Shown here: positions 54,868 to 64,000 of the stretch, piece after piece
Layout: each line of letters starts with the position of its first letter
Position numbering within the stretch: position 1 is the first letter of the stretch
DNA from: Janthinobacterium agaricidamnosum
Lineage (GTDB): Bacteria; Pseudomonadota; Gammaproteobacteria; Burkholderiales; Burkholderiaceae_D
Assembly (NCBI RefSeq): GCF_003667705.1
Contig: NZ_CP033019.1
Coordinates: forward strand, 1,674,001 to 1,738,000
Reading direction: 5' to 3'
DNA: 64,000 nucleotides
The notes under the pieces: model-generated
Seen by the model: the letters and a program-made list of their open reading frames with translations, nothing else
Databases searched by the model: none
What the model was told of the DNA's origin: nothing
Position numbers and translations under genes: made by a program

Positions 54868-55428
54868 ATGGCCAAGAAAAGTGTCGTATCGGAAGCGCAG
54901 GAAATCCAGCTGGCCATCGAATTGATACAGCTGGGCGCACGCCTGCAACTGCTGGAGACGGAAGTCTCGCTGTCGCGCGAGCGCCTGCTGAATCTGTACA
55001 AGGAATTGAAGGGCGTCTCGCCGCCCAAGGGCATGCTGCCGTTTTCCACCGACTGGTTCCTCACCTGGCAACCGAATATCCATTCCTCGCTGTTCATCAA
55101 CATCCATAAATTCCTCGTCGACCACGCGGGCGCCACGGGCATCGAAGCCGTGATGAAGGCGTATAAGCTGTATCTGGAACAGATGCCGCCCGAAGCGGGC
55201 GAAGAGCCCCTGCTGTCGCTGACGCGGGCCTGGACCCTGGTGCGCTTTTTCAGCAGCAAGATGCTGGACATGGCGCCCTGCGGCAAGTGCGGCGGCAAGT
55301 TTGTCGTCAACTGCCTCGACCTGAACGCCGATTATGTGTGCGGCCTGTGCCACATGCCTTCGCGCGCCGGCAAGACCAAGAAGGCGCGCGATGAAGCGGC
55401 CGCTGTTGCGCCGGGCGCGGTTGTCTGA
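54868..55428 (+). CDS. flhC: flagellar transcriptional regulator FlhC
   Basis: This 186-residue FlhC binds DNA with FlhD to switch on early flagellar genes. Its zinc-site Cys residues are Cys138, Cys141, Cys158 and Cys161 (PCGKCGG and VCGLCHM). Residues 8-45 form the usual helical region. The C-terminal tail is slightly longer and Ala-rich. A terminator follows at 55451. Confidence 0.96.
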   Translation: MAKKSVVSEAQEIQLAIELIQLGARLQLLETEVSLSRERLLNLYKELKGVSPPKGMLPFSTDWFLTWQPNIHSSLFINIHKFLVDHAGATGIEAVMKAYKLYLEQMPPEAGEEPLLSLTRAWTLVRFFSSKMLDMAPCGKCGGKFVVNCLDLNADYVCGLCHMPSRAGKTKKARDEAAAVAPGAVV

Positions 55429-55450
55429 GCCCTGCATAAGACAGTAAATA

Positions 55451-55488
55451 AGCCGGAGCCGGTCGCCTGACCGCACTCCGGCTTTTTC
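55451..55488 (+). terminator. rho-independent terminator after flhC
   Basis: AGCCGGAG pairs with CTCCGGCT around a 17-base loop that itself contains GGTCGCCTGACC, followed by a T-run. It ends flhDC before the methyltransferase gene. Confidence 0.85.
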
Positions 55489-55533
55489 ATGTCGTCATCG
55501 CTTACACTGGCGTTTTCCTTCTCTGACTACCCC

Positions 55534-56295
55534 ATGCTGCAACAAATCCTGCGCGCGCCCGCGCTCAAGGCCATCCTGATCCAGGTGCTGGCCTTTCCCT
55601 TGATGTTGCTATTGGTATATGGCCTGGCGCGCGCGGGCGCGGCCATGTCGCTGCCGGCCGTGGCGCTGGTGCAGGGCGTGCTGGCGGCGCTTATTACCTG
55701 GCGCGCGGGCCTGGCCCGCTGGTGGTGCGCCATCGGCCTGCTGTTTGCGCCCGCCTTGCTGGGCGCCAGCCTGCTCGACTGGCCTCCGGCCGTGTTCCTG
55801 GCGGCCTTTGTTTTCCTGTTGAGCCTGTACTGGTCCACGTTCCGCACGCAAGTGCCGTTTTATCCGTCGGGGCCGAAGGTGTGGCAGGCGGTGGCCGAGC
55901 TGATCGCGGACCGTCCCGGCGTGCGCCTGGTCGATATCGGCAGCGGCCTGGGCGGTCTGGTGCTGGACCTGGCGCGGCGCCGGCCCGACGGGCAGTTTTC
56001 CGGCATCGAGCTGGCGCCGCTGCCCTGGCTGGCCAGCCGCTTGCGCGCGCGGCTGGCGGGCAGCCGCGCGCGCTTCCTGCGCGGCGATTACGAAGCGCTC
56101 GACTTCGGCCGCTACGATGCCGTGTTTGCCTACCTGTCGCCGGCGGCGATGGCGGCCCTGTGGAATAAGGCGGAAAAGGAAATGTTGCCCGGTAGCATGC
56201 TTCTTAGTTACGAATTCCGGATTGCGGCACGCGAGCCCGATAAGACCATCGCCGCCACAGAGGGTGGTCCTTTGCTTTACATATGGTGCTTTTAA
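55534..56295 (+). CDS. membrane-anchored class I SAM-dependent methyltransferase-like protein
   Basis: This 253-residue protein has three or four hydrophobic segments in the first about 105 residues. A methyltransferase-like domain follows, whose SAM motif I reads LVDIGSGLGG (about 130). FSGIELAPLP is motif II, and MLLSYEF is near motif IV. The substrate is unknown. An upstream in-frame ATG (55489) lies in the terminator T-run region, so 55534 is preferred. The position between flhDC and motA suggests only a loose link to motility. Confidence 0.7.
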   Translation: MLQQILRAPALKAILIQVLAFPLMLLLVYGLARAGAAMSLPAVALVQGVLAALITWRAGLARWWCAIGLLFAPALLGASLLDWPPAVFLAAFVFLLSLYWSTFRTQVPFYPSGPKVWQAVAELIADRPGVRLVDIGSGLGGLVLDLARRRPDGQFSGIELAPLPWLASRLRARLAGSRARFLRGDYEALDFGRYDAVFAYLSPAAMAALWNKAEKEMLPGSMLLSYEFRIAAREPDKTIAATEGGPLLYIWCF

Positions 56296-56513
56296 GCAAT
56301 TGTCTGCGTTATTTGCTTGCCCGTGGGGCAATCTCACGTTATTGTAGTTCCACACGGCATTTTCTCGGATTTGCATTGAAAAGCAGCACATTTCAATTAA
56401 CTTCCGGTTGCTTTTTTGCCGCAGTCTTTACCGGCGGCGCAGCCGCCAAAAGACAGGAACAGGTTTGAACATGCCGCGCATACAGCCGCGGCCATTATTG
56501 GGAGTCAGGGCAC

Positions 56514-57374
56514 TTGTTAGTCATAATCGGATACATCATCGTCTGCGCCTCGGTCTTTGGCGGCTTCGCAATGGCCGGCGGCCATCTGGCGGCGCTGTTC
56601 CAGCCGCTGGAGTTGCTGATGATCGGCGGCGCCGCCCTGGGCGCCTTCCTTGTTGGTAACAATAACAAGGCCATCAAGGCAACGATCGCCGCCTTGCCCA
56701 GCCTGTTCAAGGGATCGCGCTATACCAAAGACCTGTACATGGAACTGATGTCGCTGTTGTTTGAAGTGCTCAGCAAGGTGCGCAAGGAAGGCTTGATGTC
56801 GATCGAAGGCGATATCGACAAGCCGGAAGAGAGCCCGCTGTTTTCCAAGTATCCGGCGGTGCTGGCCGACCACCACATCGTCGAATTCATGACCGATTAC
56901 CTGCGCCTGATGGTATCGGGCAATATGGATGCGTTCCAGATTGAAAACCTGATGGACAACGAAATCGAGACGCACCATCACGAAGGCGCCGTGCCGGCCC
57001 ATGTGATCGCCAAGGTGGGCGACGGCTTGCCCGCGTTCGGTATCGTCGCCGCCGTGATGGGCGTGGTGCACACGATGGAGTCGGTGGGTATACCGCCGGC
57101 CGAGCTGGGCATGCTGATCGCGCACGCGCTGGTCGGCACCTTCCTCGGCATCTTGCTGGCCTATGGTTTCGTCGGTCCGCTGGCCAGCCTGCTGGAGCAG
57201 AAGCTGGAAGAGTCGAGCAAGATGTTCCAGTGCGTGAAAGTGACGCTGCTGGCCAGCCTGAACGGCTATGCGCCAGCGCTGGCCGTGGAGTTCGGCCGCA
57301 AGGTGCTGTTCTCGACCGAGCGCCCGACGTTCAATGAGCTGGAAGACCACATCAAGAAATCGAAAACGAAGTAA
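56514..57374 (+). CDS. motA: flagellar motor stator protein MotA
   Basis: This 286-residue inner-membrane stator subunit has four membrane helices (MLVIIGYIIVCASVFGGF..., LELLMIGGAALGAFLV, GDGLPAFGIVAAVMGVVHTM, LGMLIAHALVGTFLGILLAYGF) and a cytoplasmic loop with charged residues for FliG contact. The start is a TTG at 56514, with GGAG at 56501-56504; no ATG fits family length. It is paired with motB 58 bp downstream. Confidence 0.96.
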   Translation: MLVIIGYIIVCASVFGGFAMAGGHLAALFQPLELLMIGGAALGAFLVGNNNKAIKATIAALPSLFKGSRYTKDLYMELMSLLFEVLSKVRKEGLMSIEGDIDKPEESPLFSKYPAVLADHHIVEFMTDYLRLMVSGNMDAFQIENLMDNEIETHHHEGAVPAHVIAKVGDGLPAFGIVAAVMGVVHTMESVGIPPAELGMLIAHALVGTFLGILLAYGFVGPLASLLEQKLEESSKMFQCVKVTLLASLNGYAPALAVEFGRKVLFSTERPTFNELEDHIKKSKTK

Positions 57375-57432
57375 GCAGTGAATATACGCCTGGACACCAT
57401 GAGTCATTTGCAGCACACGGAAGGGGGACGCC

Positions 57433-58410
57433 ATGGCCGATGAAGGCATGCGCCCGATTATCGTCAAACGTATCAAGAAGACGGCTGGCGGACACCATGG
57501 CGGGGCGTGGAAAATCGCCTACGCCGACTTTGTCACGGCCATGATGGCCTTCTTCCTGCTGATGTGGCTGCTCGGCTCCACCTCGAAGGGCGACTTGAAC
57601 GGCATTTCCGAATTCTTCAAGACGCCGTTGAAAGTGGCCATGGCGGGCGGCTCCGGCAGCGGCGAAAGCAATTCCGTGATCCAGGGCGGCGGCCAGGACC
57701 TGTCGCGCCAGGATGGGCAGGTGCGCAAGGCGCAGGAAGAGCAGCAGCGCAAATCGTTCGACCTCAATTCCGCCAAGGCCGCGCTCGAGCGCGAGGAAGG
57801 CAAGCGCCTGCAGGCGCTCAAGGCGCGCATCGAAGCGACCATCGACGCCAATCCCCTGCTGAAAAAATACAAGAACCAGCTGCTGCTCGATATTACCAGC
57901 GAAGGCTTGCGCATCCAGATCGTCGACGAGCAGAACCGTCCGATGTTTGCGCTCGCCAATGCGAACCTGCAACCGTACACCAAGGAAATCCTGCACGCCA
58001 TCGGCTCCGTGCTCAATGAAGTGCCGAACCGCATCGGCCTGTCCGGCCATACGGATTCGACGCCCTATATGAGCGATGCAGGCTACAGCAACTGGGAATT
58101 GTCGGCCGACCGCGCGAATGCGTCGCGGCGCGAACTGGTGATCGGCGGCATGAAGGAAGAAAAAGTCTTGCGCGTGGTGGGACTGGGCTCGGCCGCCCAC
58201 CTGGACAAGCTCGATCCCTTCAATCCGATCAACCGGCGCATCAGCATCATCGTCATGAACAAGCGCACGGAAGAAAATGTCTTGCGCGATGGTTCGGCGA
58301 TCGAGCTGCCGGTGACCGATGCCGCTTCCGCCGCTGTCGCTTCAGGGCTGGCTGCCGGTGCGCCGCCCGCGGCGGCGCCAGTCCCGGCCCCGGCAGCGGC
58401 GAAAAAATAA
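57433..58410 (+). CDS. motB: flagellar motor stator protein MotB
   Basis: This 325-residue protein has an N-terminal membrane helix with the proton-carrying Asp32 (IAYADFVTAMMAFFLLMWLL), a plug/linker region, and a C-terminal OmpA-like peptidoglycan-binding domain (IGLSGHTDSTPY, NWELSADRANASRR, NRRISIIVM). The tail is Ala/Pro-rich. With MotA it forms the proton-driven stator. Confidence 0.96.
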   Translation: MADEGMRPIIVKRIKKTAGGHHGGAWKIAYADFVTAMMAFFLLMWLLGSTSKGDLNGISEFFKTPLKVAMAGGSGSGESNSVIQGGGQDLSRQDGQVRKAQEEQQRKSFDLNSAKAALEREEGKRLQALKARIEATIDANPLLKKYKNQLLLDITSEGLRIQIVDEQNRPMFALANANLQPYTKEILHAIGSVLNEVPNRIGLSGHTDSTPYMSDAGYSNWELSADRANASRRELVIGGMKEEKVLRVVGLGSAAHLDKLDPFNPINRRISIIVMNKRTEENVLRDGSAIELPVTDAASAAVASGLAAGAPPAAAPVPAPAAAKK

Positions 58411-58456
58411 CACGCAAGGCTGTCGACGCGTGGTGTATTGAAACAATGAGACCTTT

Positions 58457-59005
58457 ATGACAAGAAAGAAAATACTTGGCTCGCATGTAAAACGCCTGCT
58501 GTCTGGCGTGTCGGACCATGGCCGCAAGCACTTGACGGAGGTGGAAACCGACCTGGTGCAGACCGGCATCTTGCTGGAAGAGGCGATCGAGAAGCTGTCC
58601 TTCAATTTCATGGCGATACACGCAGCCGTCGCTGCGCAGCAAGACACTATCGCGCTGCTGCTCGACGGCGGTGTTCCGGCCGAGCAGCAGCGCGAAAAAC
58701 TGCTGGCGTTGCAGGATGAGGTGGGGGGCTATGTGAATGCCGCCATCACCAGCATGCAGTTTCAGGACATGACCAGCCAGCTGATCGAGCGCACCCTGAA
58801 GCGCGTGACGGGCTTGCGCGAGTTCCTCGGGACCCTGGGCGAGCATGGCGCGGAGATGTTGCCGGAGAGCGACAATGAAGAAATTGTCGCCTTGCTGGGT
58901 CGGGTCAGCATGGCGCTGGCGATTCAAAGCCTGGAGTTGCGCAGCGTGCTGCGCAAGGCTGTCAGTCAACAGCATTTGGAAAGCGGCGACATCGAGCTGT
59001 TCTAG
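58457..59005 (+). CDS. CheZ-like chemotaxis protein
   Basis: This 182-residue, mostly helical protein contains MQFQDMTSQLIERTLKRV (about residues 95-112). This matches the CheZ active-site pattern FQDLTGQ, in which Asp and Gln act on phospho-CheY. Overall similarity to enterobacterial CheZ is low. Its place between motB and cheY supports a role as phosphatase or CheY-binding protein. Confidence 0.65.
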   Translation: MTRKKILGSHVKRLLSGVSDHGRKHLTEVETDLVQTGILLEEAIEKLSFNFMAIHAAVAAQQDTIALLLDGGVPAEQQREKLLALQDEVGGYVNAAITSMQFQDMTSQLIERTLKRVTGLREFLGTLGEHGAEMLPESDNEEIVALLGRVSMALAIQSLELRSVLRKAVSQQHLESGDIELF

Positions 59006-59088
59006 CATGCCAGTGCGGAGCGCTTGTGGTCGCATGGATTGATTAATCAAATACTCGGGCAGGATGCCCGGAATAAGTGGGAGCAAAG

Positions 59089-59454
59089 ATGGCCAAAACG
59101 ATACTTGCAGTGGACGATTCCAGCTCATTGCGCCAGATGGTGGCGTTCAGCCTGAAAGCCGCCGGTTACCAGGTGGTGGAGGCCGTGGACGGCCAGGACG
59201 GACTGGAAAAAGCCAAGCTGCAAACCGTAGACCTGGTATTGACGGACCAGAACATGCCGCGCATGGATGGCCTGGAACTGATCAAGCTGCTGCGTGAATT
59301 GCCGACCTACCAGAAGGTGCCCATCCTGATGCTGACGACGGAGTCGTCGGACGAGATGAAATCGAAAGGCCGTGCCGCCGGCGCCAATGGCTGGCTGGTC
59401 AAGCCGTTCGATCCGCAACGCCTGATCGAAGTGGTCAAGAAGGTGATCGGCTGA
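59089..59454 (+). CDS. cheY: chemotaxis response regulator CheY
   Basis: This 121-residue single receiver domain has acidic Asp9/Asp10, phospho-acceptor Asp53 in LVLTDQNMP, Thr83/Thr84 and Lys105 (WLVKPFDP). When phosphorylated by CheA it would bind the flagellar switch. A GGGAG at 59079-59083 fixes ATG 59089 over GTG 59077. Confidence 0.94.
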   Translation: MAKTILAVDDSSSLRQMVAFSLKAAGYQVVEAVDGQDGLEKAKLQTVDLVLTDQNMPRMDGLELIKLLRELPTYQKVPILMLTTESSDEMKSKGRAAGANGWLVKPFDPQRLIEVVKKVIG

Positions 59455-59497
59455 TGCCAGCCGCGCAGCGCAATGATGCAATTGACGGAGTCACCCT

Positions 59498-61699
59498 ATG
59501 ACCATCGATATTAGCCAGTTTTTTCAGGTCTTTTTCGATGAGGCCGAAGAACTGCTGGCTGAAAAAGAACGGCTGCTGCTGGCCGTTGATATTGCGGCGC
59601 CCGACGCCGAAGATCTGAATGCCATTTTCCGCACCGCCCACTCGATCAAGGGCGGCGCATCGACGTTCGGCCTCTCCGACATGAGCGAGGTGACGCACAT
59701 CCTCGAGTCGCTGCTCGACCGCATCCGCCAGGGCCAGATGGCCCTGACGGCGGAACACGTCGACGCCTTTTTGGCGGCCAAGGACATCCTCAAGATGCAG
59801 CTCGACGGCCATCGCCTGGGCAGCGCCGTCGACCAGGATGCCGTGGCCAACGTGCGCATGATGCTGCAGTCGTTCTCGCAGGACGTGCCCGTGGCCGCGC
59901 TCACGCCCGTCGCGCCGGCCTTCCACACGGCGGAAAAGGCCGCCGTCAGCCATGCCGGCGGCCACCGCATCCGCCTGGAACTGCCGGCCATGGAGCCGCG
60001 CGAAGTCGATGCGCTGGCGGCCGAACTGGGCTTGCTGGGCGACGTCGCCGTATCGAGCCTGCCCGACGCGCGCAAGGTGCTGGAAGTGACGACGCATGAA
60101 AGCCTGGACGATATCCTGGCCATCTGCTCGTTCGTGCTCAATCCCGACGACATGGTGATCACGCAGGCGCCGCCACTGGCGCCAGGCGAGGCCGAAGCGG
60201 CCCGCGCGGCGCAGGAAAAGGCCCAAGGCTACGGTTTCTTCGACCCGCTGCCAGGCACTCCTGGCGCGCCGGGCGCGGCCGATCCCGGTTACGGCTTCTT
60301 CCAGCCGATCGAGGATATCCGCGCCGCCGCCGGCGTGCAGAGCGACGCCGAACAGGGTTACGGATTCTTCCAGCCCCTCGAACAGATTCGCGCAGACGCG
60401 GCCAAGGCGGGCAACGCCAGCGCTGCCGCCGCGCCGGCCGCGGCGAGCGCCGTGGCCGAAGCGGAGCAGGAAAAGAAACCGGCCAAGAAAGAGGGCGACA
60501 AGGCCGGCGCCGAATCGTCGTCGATCCGCGTCTCGATCGAAAAAGTCGACCAGCTGATCAACCTGGTGGGCGAACTGGTGATCACGCAGGCGATGATCGA
60601 GCAGCGCGCCAGCGCGCTCGATCCGATGCTGCATGAAAAACTGCTCGACAGCGTCAGCCACCTGACGCGCAACACGCGCGACTTGCAGGAAGCGGTGATG
60701 TCGATCCGCATGATGCCGATGGATTTCGTCTTCTCGCGCTTCCCGCGCATGGTGCGCGACCTGGCGACGAAACTGGGCAAGAAGGTCGACTTCATCACGA
60801 ATGGCGCCGCCACGGAACTGGACAAGGGCCTCATCGAGCGCATCGTCGATCCGCTCACGCACCTGGTGCGCAACAGTATCGACCATGGCGTGGAAATGCC
60901 GGCCGCCCGCGTGGCCGCCGGCAAGACCGAGGCGGGACGTCTGTTCCTCTCGGCCAGCCACCAGGGCGGCAACATCATCATCGAGGTATCCGATGACGGC
61001 GCGGGATTGAACCGCGAGCGCATCCTGGCCAAGGCTGCGCAGCAGGGCCTGGACGTGTCCGAGTCGATGAGCGACGCCGACGTGTGGCAGCTGATTTTCG
61101 CACCCGGCTTTTCCACCGCCGAAGCGGTCACCGACGTGTCGGGCCGCGGCGTGGGCATGGATGTCGTCAAGCGCAATATCAGCGCCATGGGCGGCGTCGT
61201 CGACATCCGTTCGGCCAAGGGTTTCGGCACGACGATTTCCATTTCGCTGCCGCTGACCCTGGCCATCCTGGACGGCATGTCGATCCGCGTTGGCGACGAG
61301 GTGTATATTTTACCGCTGGGCTTTGTCATCGAATCGCTGCAGCCAGCCGTTGAGGACATCAAGGACATCAGCGGCAAGGGGCAGGTGGTGAAAGTGCGCG
61401 GCGAATATCTGCCCTTGATTCCGCTGTACCAGATGTTCGACATCGCGCCGCGCTTTACCAGTCCCTCGGAAGGCATCTGCGTGATCCTCGAGACGGAAGG
61501 ACGCAAGGCGGCCCTGTTTGTCGACGACCTGGTGGGGCAGCAGCAGGTCGTGGTGAAAAACCTCGAATCGAATTACCGCAAGGTGGTGGGCATTTCCGGC
61601 GCCACCATCCTGGGTGATGGCGGCGTGTCGCTGATTCTCGATGTCGCCGCCCTCATCCGTTCCTCTCGCCAGCTGGCCGACGAGTCCATTTTTTCGTAA
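59498..61699 (+). CDS. cheA: chemotaxis histidine kinase CheA
   Basis: This 733-residue protein has a P1 domain with phospho-acceptor His48 (FRTAHSIKGGASTFGL), a P2-like region (about 155-225), an Ala/Glu-rich linker, the P3 dimer helices (VDQLINLVGELVITQAMIEQ), the ATP-binding P4 (LVRNSIDHGVE; VSDDGAGL; SGRGVGMDVV) and a P5 CheW-like domain. The linker holds three copies of GYGFF-D/Q-P at about residues 247, 266 and 287. It autophosphorylates and feeds CheY. Confidence 0.97.
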   Translation: MTIDISQFFQVFFDEAEELLAEKERLLLAVDIAAPDAEDLNAIFRTAHSIKGGASTFGLSDMSEVTHILESLLDRIRQGQMALTAEHVDAFLAAKDILKMQLDGHRLGSAVDQDAVANVRMMLQSFSQDVPVAALTPVAPAFHTAEKAAVSHAGGHRIRLELPAMEPREVDALAAELGLLGDVAVSSLPDARKVLEVTTHESLDDILAICSFVLNPDDMVITQAPPLAPGEAEAARAAQEKAQGYGFFDPLPGTPGAPGAADPGYGFFQPIEDIRAAAGVQSDAEQGYGFFQPLEQIRADAAKAGNASAAAAPAAASAVAEAEQEKKPAKKEGDKAGAESSSIRVSIEKVDQLINLVGELVITQAMIEQRASALDPMLHEKLLDSVSHLTRNTRDLQEAVMSIRMMPMDFVFSRFPRMVRDLATKLGKKVDFITNGAATELDKGLIERIVDPLTHLVRNSIDHGVEMPAARVAAGKTEAGRLFLSASHQGGNIIIEVSDDGAGLNRERILAKAAQQGLDVSESMSDADVWQLIFAPGFSTAEAVTDVSGRGVGMDVVKRNISAMGGVVDIRSAKGFGTTISISLPLTLAILDGMSIRVGDEVYILPLGFVIESLQPAVEDIKDISGKGQVVKVRGEYLPLIPLYQMFDIAPRFTSPSEGICVILETEGRKAALFVDDLVGQQQVVVKNLESNYRKVVGISGATILGDGGVSLILDVAALIRSSRQLADESIFS

Positions 61700-61729
61700 T
61701 ACCGATAGATAAAGATAGGAAAACGCACC

Positions 61730-62236
61730 ATGTCAGATACTCAACAAACATCCGGAAGCAATGCGGGCGACGGCAAGGACATCGCCGGCCGTGAATTCCT
61801 GGCCTTCACCCTGGGCTCCGAAGAGTACGGCATCGATATCCTGAAGGTCCAGGAGATTCGTGGTTACGAAGCGGTCACCCGCATCGCCAACGCGCCTGAA
61901 TTCATCAAGGGCGTGATCAACCTGCGCGGCATCATCATCCCGGTGGTCGACATGCGCATCAAGTTCAACCTGGGCACGCCCGTGTACGACCAGTTCACGG
62001 TGGTGATCATCCTGAACATCGGCGGCCGTATCGTCGGCATGGTGGTCGACAGCGTTTCCGACGTCACCACCCTGACGCCGGAGCAGGTCAAGCCGGCGCC
62101 GGAAATGGGCACAGCCTTCTCGACCGACTACATGATCGGCCTGGGCACCATCGACGAGCGCATGCTGATCCTGGTCGACATCGACAAGCTGATGTCGAGC
62201 AGCGAGATGGGCCTGATCGACAAGCTGGCGGCTTAA
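61730..62236 (+). CDS. cheW: chemotaxis coupling protein CheW
   Basis: This 168-residue CheW has [39 protein letters not shown] and [20 protein letters not shown], matching the two beta-barrel subdomains. It links receptors to CheA. It begins 30 bp after cheA with AGGAAA upstream. Confidence 0.97.
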   Translation: MSDTQQTSGSNAGDGKDIAGREFLAFTLGSEEYGIDILKVQEIRGYEAVTRIANAPEFIKGVINLRGIIIPVVDMRIKFNLGTPVYDQFTVVIILNIGGRIVGMVVDSVSDVTTLTPEQVKPAPEMGTAFSTDYMIGLGTIDERMLILVDIDKLMSSSEMGLIDKLAA

Positions 62237-62332
62237 GCGGCAGTTTTACCACGCAAAGAATCACTACAGATATGCATGTACCGGCGCGGGAAAGTAATCC
62301 TCGGGAAATTATTGTGAATTTATGACGAACAG

Positions 62333-62411
62333 AACCGGATGCTGTGCAAGGCGCCCGCTGCGACGCAGTGCGAGCACTGCCAGCTGCGGGCAACACCGCA
62401 CAGCGCCGGTT
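62333..62411 (+). other. 79-nt nested hairpin in the chemoreceptor leader
   Basis: The outer arms AACCGG...GCTGTGC and GCACAGC...CCGGTT enclose GCCCGC/GCGGGC and the innermost CAGTGC-GAGC-ACTG. The result is one long imperfect stem in the 318-bp gap between cheW and the receptor gene. It could be an attenuator, a small RNA or a dispersed repeat. Confidence 0.5.
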
Positions 62412-62502
62412 ATGGAAGTCAGAAATCATAATAATTTATTGGGGGTTACTTGCCAGAGGCGCGCCGGCAGGCTGCAAGGTCCGACAGAGACCCGGCCACA
62501 AC

Positions 62503-62531
62503 ACGGCGCCGTCCGGTTGAACGGGCGCCGT
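62503..62531 (+). other. GC hairpin near the chemoreceptor ribosome-binding site
   Basis: ACGGCGCC pairs with GGCGCCGT around a 13-base loop, 24 bp before the receptor start. It could limit translation initiation. Confidence 0.45.
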
Positions 62532-62554
62532 TCACATAAATATTGGAGACTGTA

Positions 62555-64000
62555 ATGAGTTTGCGCGATTTCAAGATAGGCACCCGGCTGGGGATAGGTT
62601 TTGGCAGCATCCTCGCCATCCTGGTGGTGGTGATCGTTTCGGCGAATGCACTGAATTACCGTAACAAGGCCCAGCTGCTCACGGGGCTGGAGCTGGCAAG
62701 CGAAAAGAATACGCAGGCGTCGCAGATGAAAAGCGCGATGCTGGAAACCGGTATCGCCATGCGCAATATCGGCCTGCAGGGCGATGTGAGCCTGATGCAG
62801 GCGGAAGAGGGCAAGGTGCGCGAGCAGCGCAAGCTGTACGACGGCGCCCGCAGCAAGCTGGCCACCTTGGGCCTGTCCGATGGCGAGAAGGCGCTGCTGG
62901 CCAATATCGCCAAGGTCGACGGCGAAGTCGATGCCGCCTTCAAGGAAGCGATGGGACAGGTGCTGGCGTTTAACAGCGAGGGCGCGGCGAAGGTGATCGC
63001 CACTCGCATCGATCCCTTGAACAAGACGACCCTGGCCGATATCAACAAGCTGCTCGATTTGCAGCACGTGGCGCAGCAAAGCTTCATGGACGACTCGCTG
63101 GCGGCCGATGCGCGCCTGATGATGGTACTGTTCATCCTGGGCGGCGCGGCCGTGGCGATCGGCGCCTGGTGCGCCATCTTCATCACGCGCTCGATCACGG
63201 TGCCATTGTCCGGCGCAGTGGCCGTGGCGCAGAAGGTGGCGGCCGGCGAGCTGACCTCGCGCGTGGTGGTCGAAGGCAAGGATGAAACGAGCGCGCTGCA
63301 GCAGGCGCTCAAGGACATGAACGAGAGCCTGGTGCAGACGGTCAGCGACGTGCGCACCGGGACGGACACCATCACCGTGGCGTCGCGCGAGATCGCCAGC
63401 GGCAATGCGGACCTGTCGGCGCGCACGGAAACGCAGGCCAGTTCGCTCGAAGAGACGGCGTCGTCGATGGAAGAGCTGACGTCGACCGTGAAGCAGAACG
63501 CGGACAACGCGCGCCAGGCCAACCAGCTGGCAGTGTCGGCGTCGTCGGTGGCGGAGCAGGGCGGCAAGGTGGTGTCGCAAGTGGTCGACACCATGGGTTC
63601 CATCAAGGACAGTTCGCGCAAGATCGTCGACATCATCGGCGTCATCGACGGCATTGCGTTCCAGACGAATATCCTGGCGCTGAATGCGGCCGTCGAAGCG
63701 GCGCGCGCAGGCGAGCAGGGACGCGGTTTTGCGGTGGTGGCGTCGGAAGTGCGCAATCTGGCGCAACGATCGGCCGGCGCGGCGAAGGAAATCAAGGGCT
63801 TGATCGGCGACTCGGTCGACAAGGTCGATGCCGGCAGCCGCCTGGTGGACGAGGCGGGGCAGACCATGGGTCTGATCGTCACGTCGATCCGGCAGGTGGC
63901 CGACATCATGGGCGAGATCACGGCGGCGACGCAGGAGCAGAGCCACGGCATCGAGGAAGTGAACCAGGCCATCGCGCAGATGGACCAGATGACGCAGCAA
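62555..64000 (+). CDS. methyl-accepting chemotaxis protein, 3' end beyond window
   Basis: The frame is open from ATG 62555 (GGAGAC upstream) to the window edge, 482 codons. There is an N-terminal membrane helix (about 10-32), a periplasmic four-helix-bundle-type sensor domain (about 35-190), a second membrane helix ([21 protein letters not shown]), a HAMP domain and a cytoplasmic signalling domain with the invariant hairpin [21 protein letters not shown]. It is a chemoreceptor of the Tsr/Tar class whose ligand is unknown. Confidence 0.95.
   Translation, partial: MSLRDFKIGTRLGIGFGSILAILVVVIVSANALNYRNKAQLLTGLELASEKNTQASQMKSAMLETGIAMRNIGLQGDVSLMQAEEGKVREQRKLYDGARSKLATLGLSDGEKALLANIAKVDGEVDAAFKEAMGQVLAFNSEGAAKVIATRIDPLNKTTLADINKLLDLQHVAQQSFMDDSLAADARLMMVLFILGGAAVAIGAWCAIFITRSITVPLSGAVAVAQKVAAGELTSRVVVEGKDETSALQQALKDMNESLVQTVSDVRTGTDTITVASREIASGNADLSARTETQASSLEETASSMEELTSTVKQNADNARQANQLAVSASSVAEQGGKVVSQVVDTMGSIKDSSRKIVDIIGVIDGIAFQTNILALNAAVEAARAGEQGRGFAVVASEVRNLAQRSAGAAKEIKGLIGDSVDKVDAGSRLVDEAGQTMGLIVTSIRQVADIMGEITAATQEQSHGIEEVNQAIAQMDQMTQQ

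Overview
The window is GC-rich chromosomal DNA from a flagellated, free-living betaproteobacterium. The best fit is an Oxalobacteraceae member close to Janthinobacterium, Duganella or Massilia. This rests on the flhDC-motAB-che layout, paired chitinases, the kynurenine and 3-hydroxybutyrate genes, and short palindromic repeats between genes. The genus is an inference from content; no rRNA or tRNA gene lies here to test it. I see no insertion sequence, integrase, prophage module or CRISPR array.

Layout. 1-3.4 kb: a GH19 chitinase (5' end cut by the window) and a GH18 chitinase lipoprotein with a long Pro-Thr linker. 3.4-12.6 kb: a polyol (mannitol/sorbitol type) locus, with a maltoporin-like gene divergent from a binding protein, two permeases, an ATPase, a mannitol 2-dehydrogenase and two tandem AraC regulators. 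12.7-25.3 kb: a phytase-like lipoprotein, an S9 peptidase, a GST/HxlR pair, a small secreted protein, an HD-GYP protein, a PAS chemoreceptor, a DUF2071-like protein, 3-hydroxybutyrate dehydrogenase and an AraC regulator. 25.4-30.6 kb: a compact operon of an alkyl-DHAP-synthase-like flavoprotein, a GlpD-like oxidoreductase, a short protein and an FGGY kinase. 30.6-33.1 kb: a TonB-dependent receptor behind a Fur-like box. 33.2-40.9 kb: a response-regulator diguanylate cyclase, a class I aminotransferase, a DMT exporter divergent from a MocR regulator, and htpG with a heat-shock promoter. 41-46.8 kb: TetR regulators and a redox operon (FrnE-like DsbA, an AhpD-like protein, an Old Yellow Enzyme-OsmC fusion), then a hydrolase. 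46.9-53.8 kb: a secreted protein, an LRR/MORN repeat-protein pair and a kynU-kynA-hydrolase operon. 53.8-64 kb: flhD, flhC, a methyltransferase, motA, motB, a CheZ-like protein, cheY, cheA, cheW and the start of a chemoreceptor.

How the genes work together. The polyol locus looks complete for uptake and first oxidation to a ketose, but contains no kinase. The last 10 kb is a motility block in which FlhDC would drive flagellar genes; MotAB form the stator, and CheA/CheW/CheY plus the chemoreceptor steer it. The HD-GYP protein and the diguanylate cyclase are c-di-GMP enzymes that could oppose each other in the motile/sessile choice.

Most notable observations: an Old Yellow Enzyme fused to OsmC in which the usual catalytic His and Tyr are Met and Phe; the flavoprotein/GlpD/kinase cluster with a likely ATC start codon; an unusually rich flhDC control region with two sigma-28-like promoters and two perfect dyads; and a coupled operon of MORN-repeat and leucine-rich-repeat proteins.
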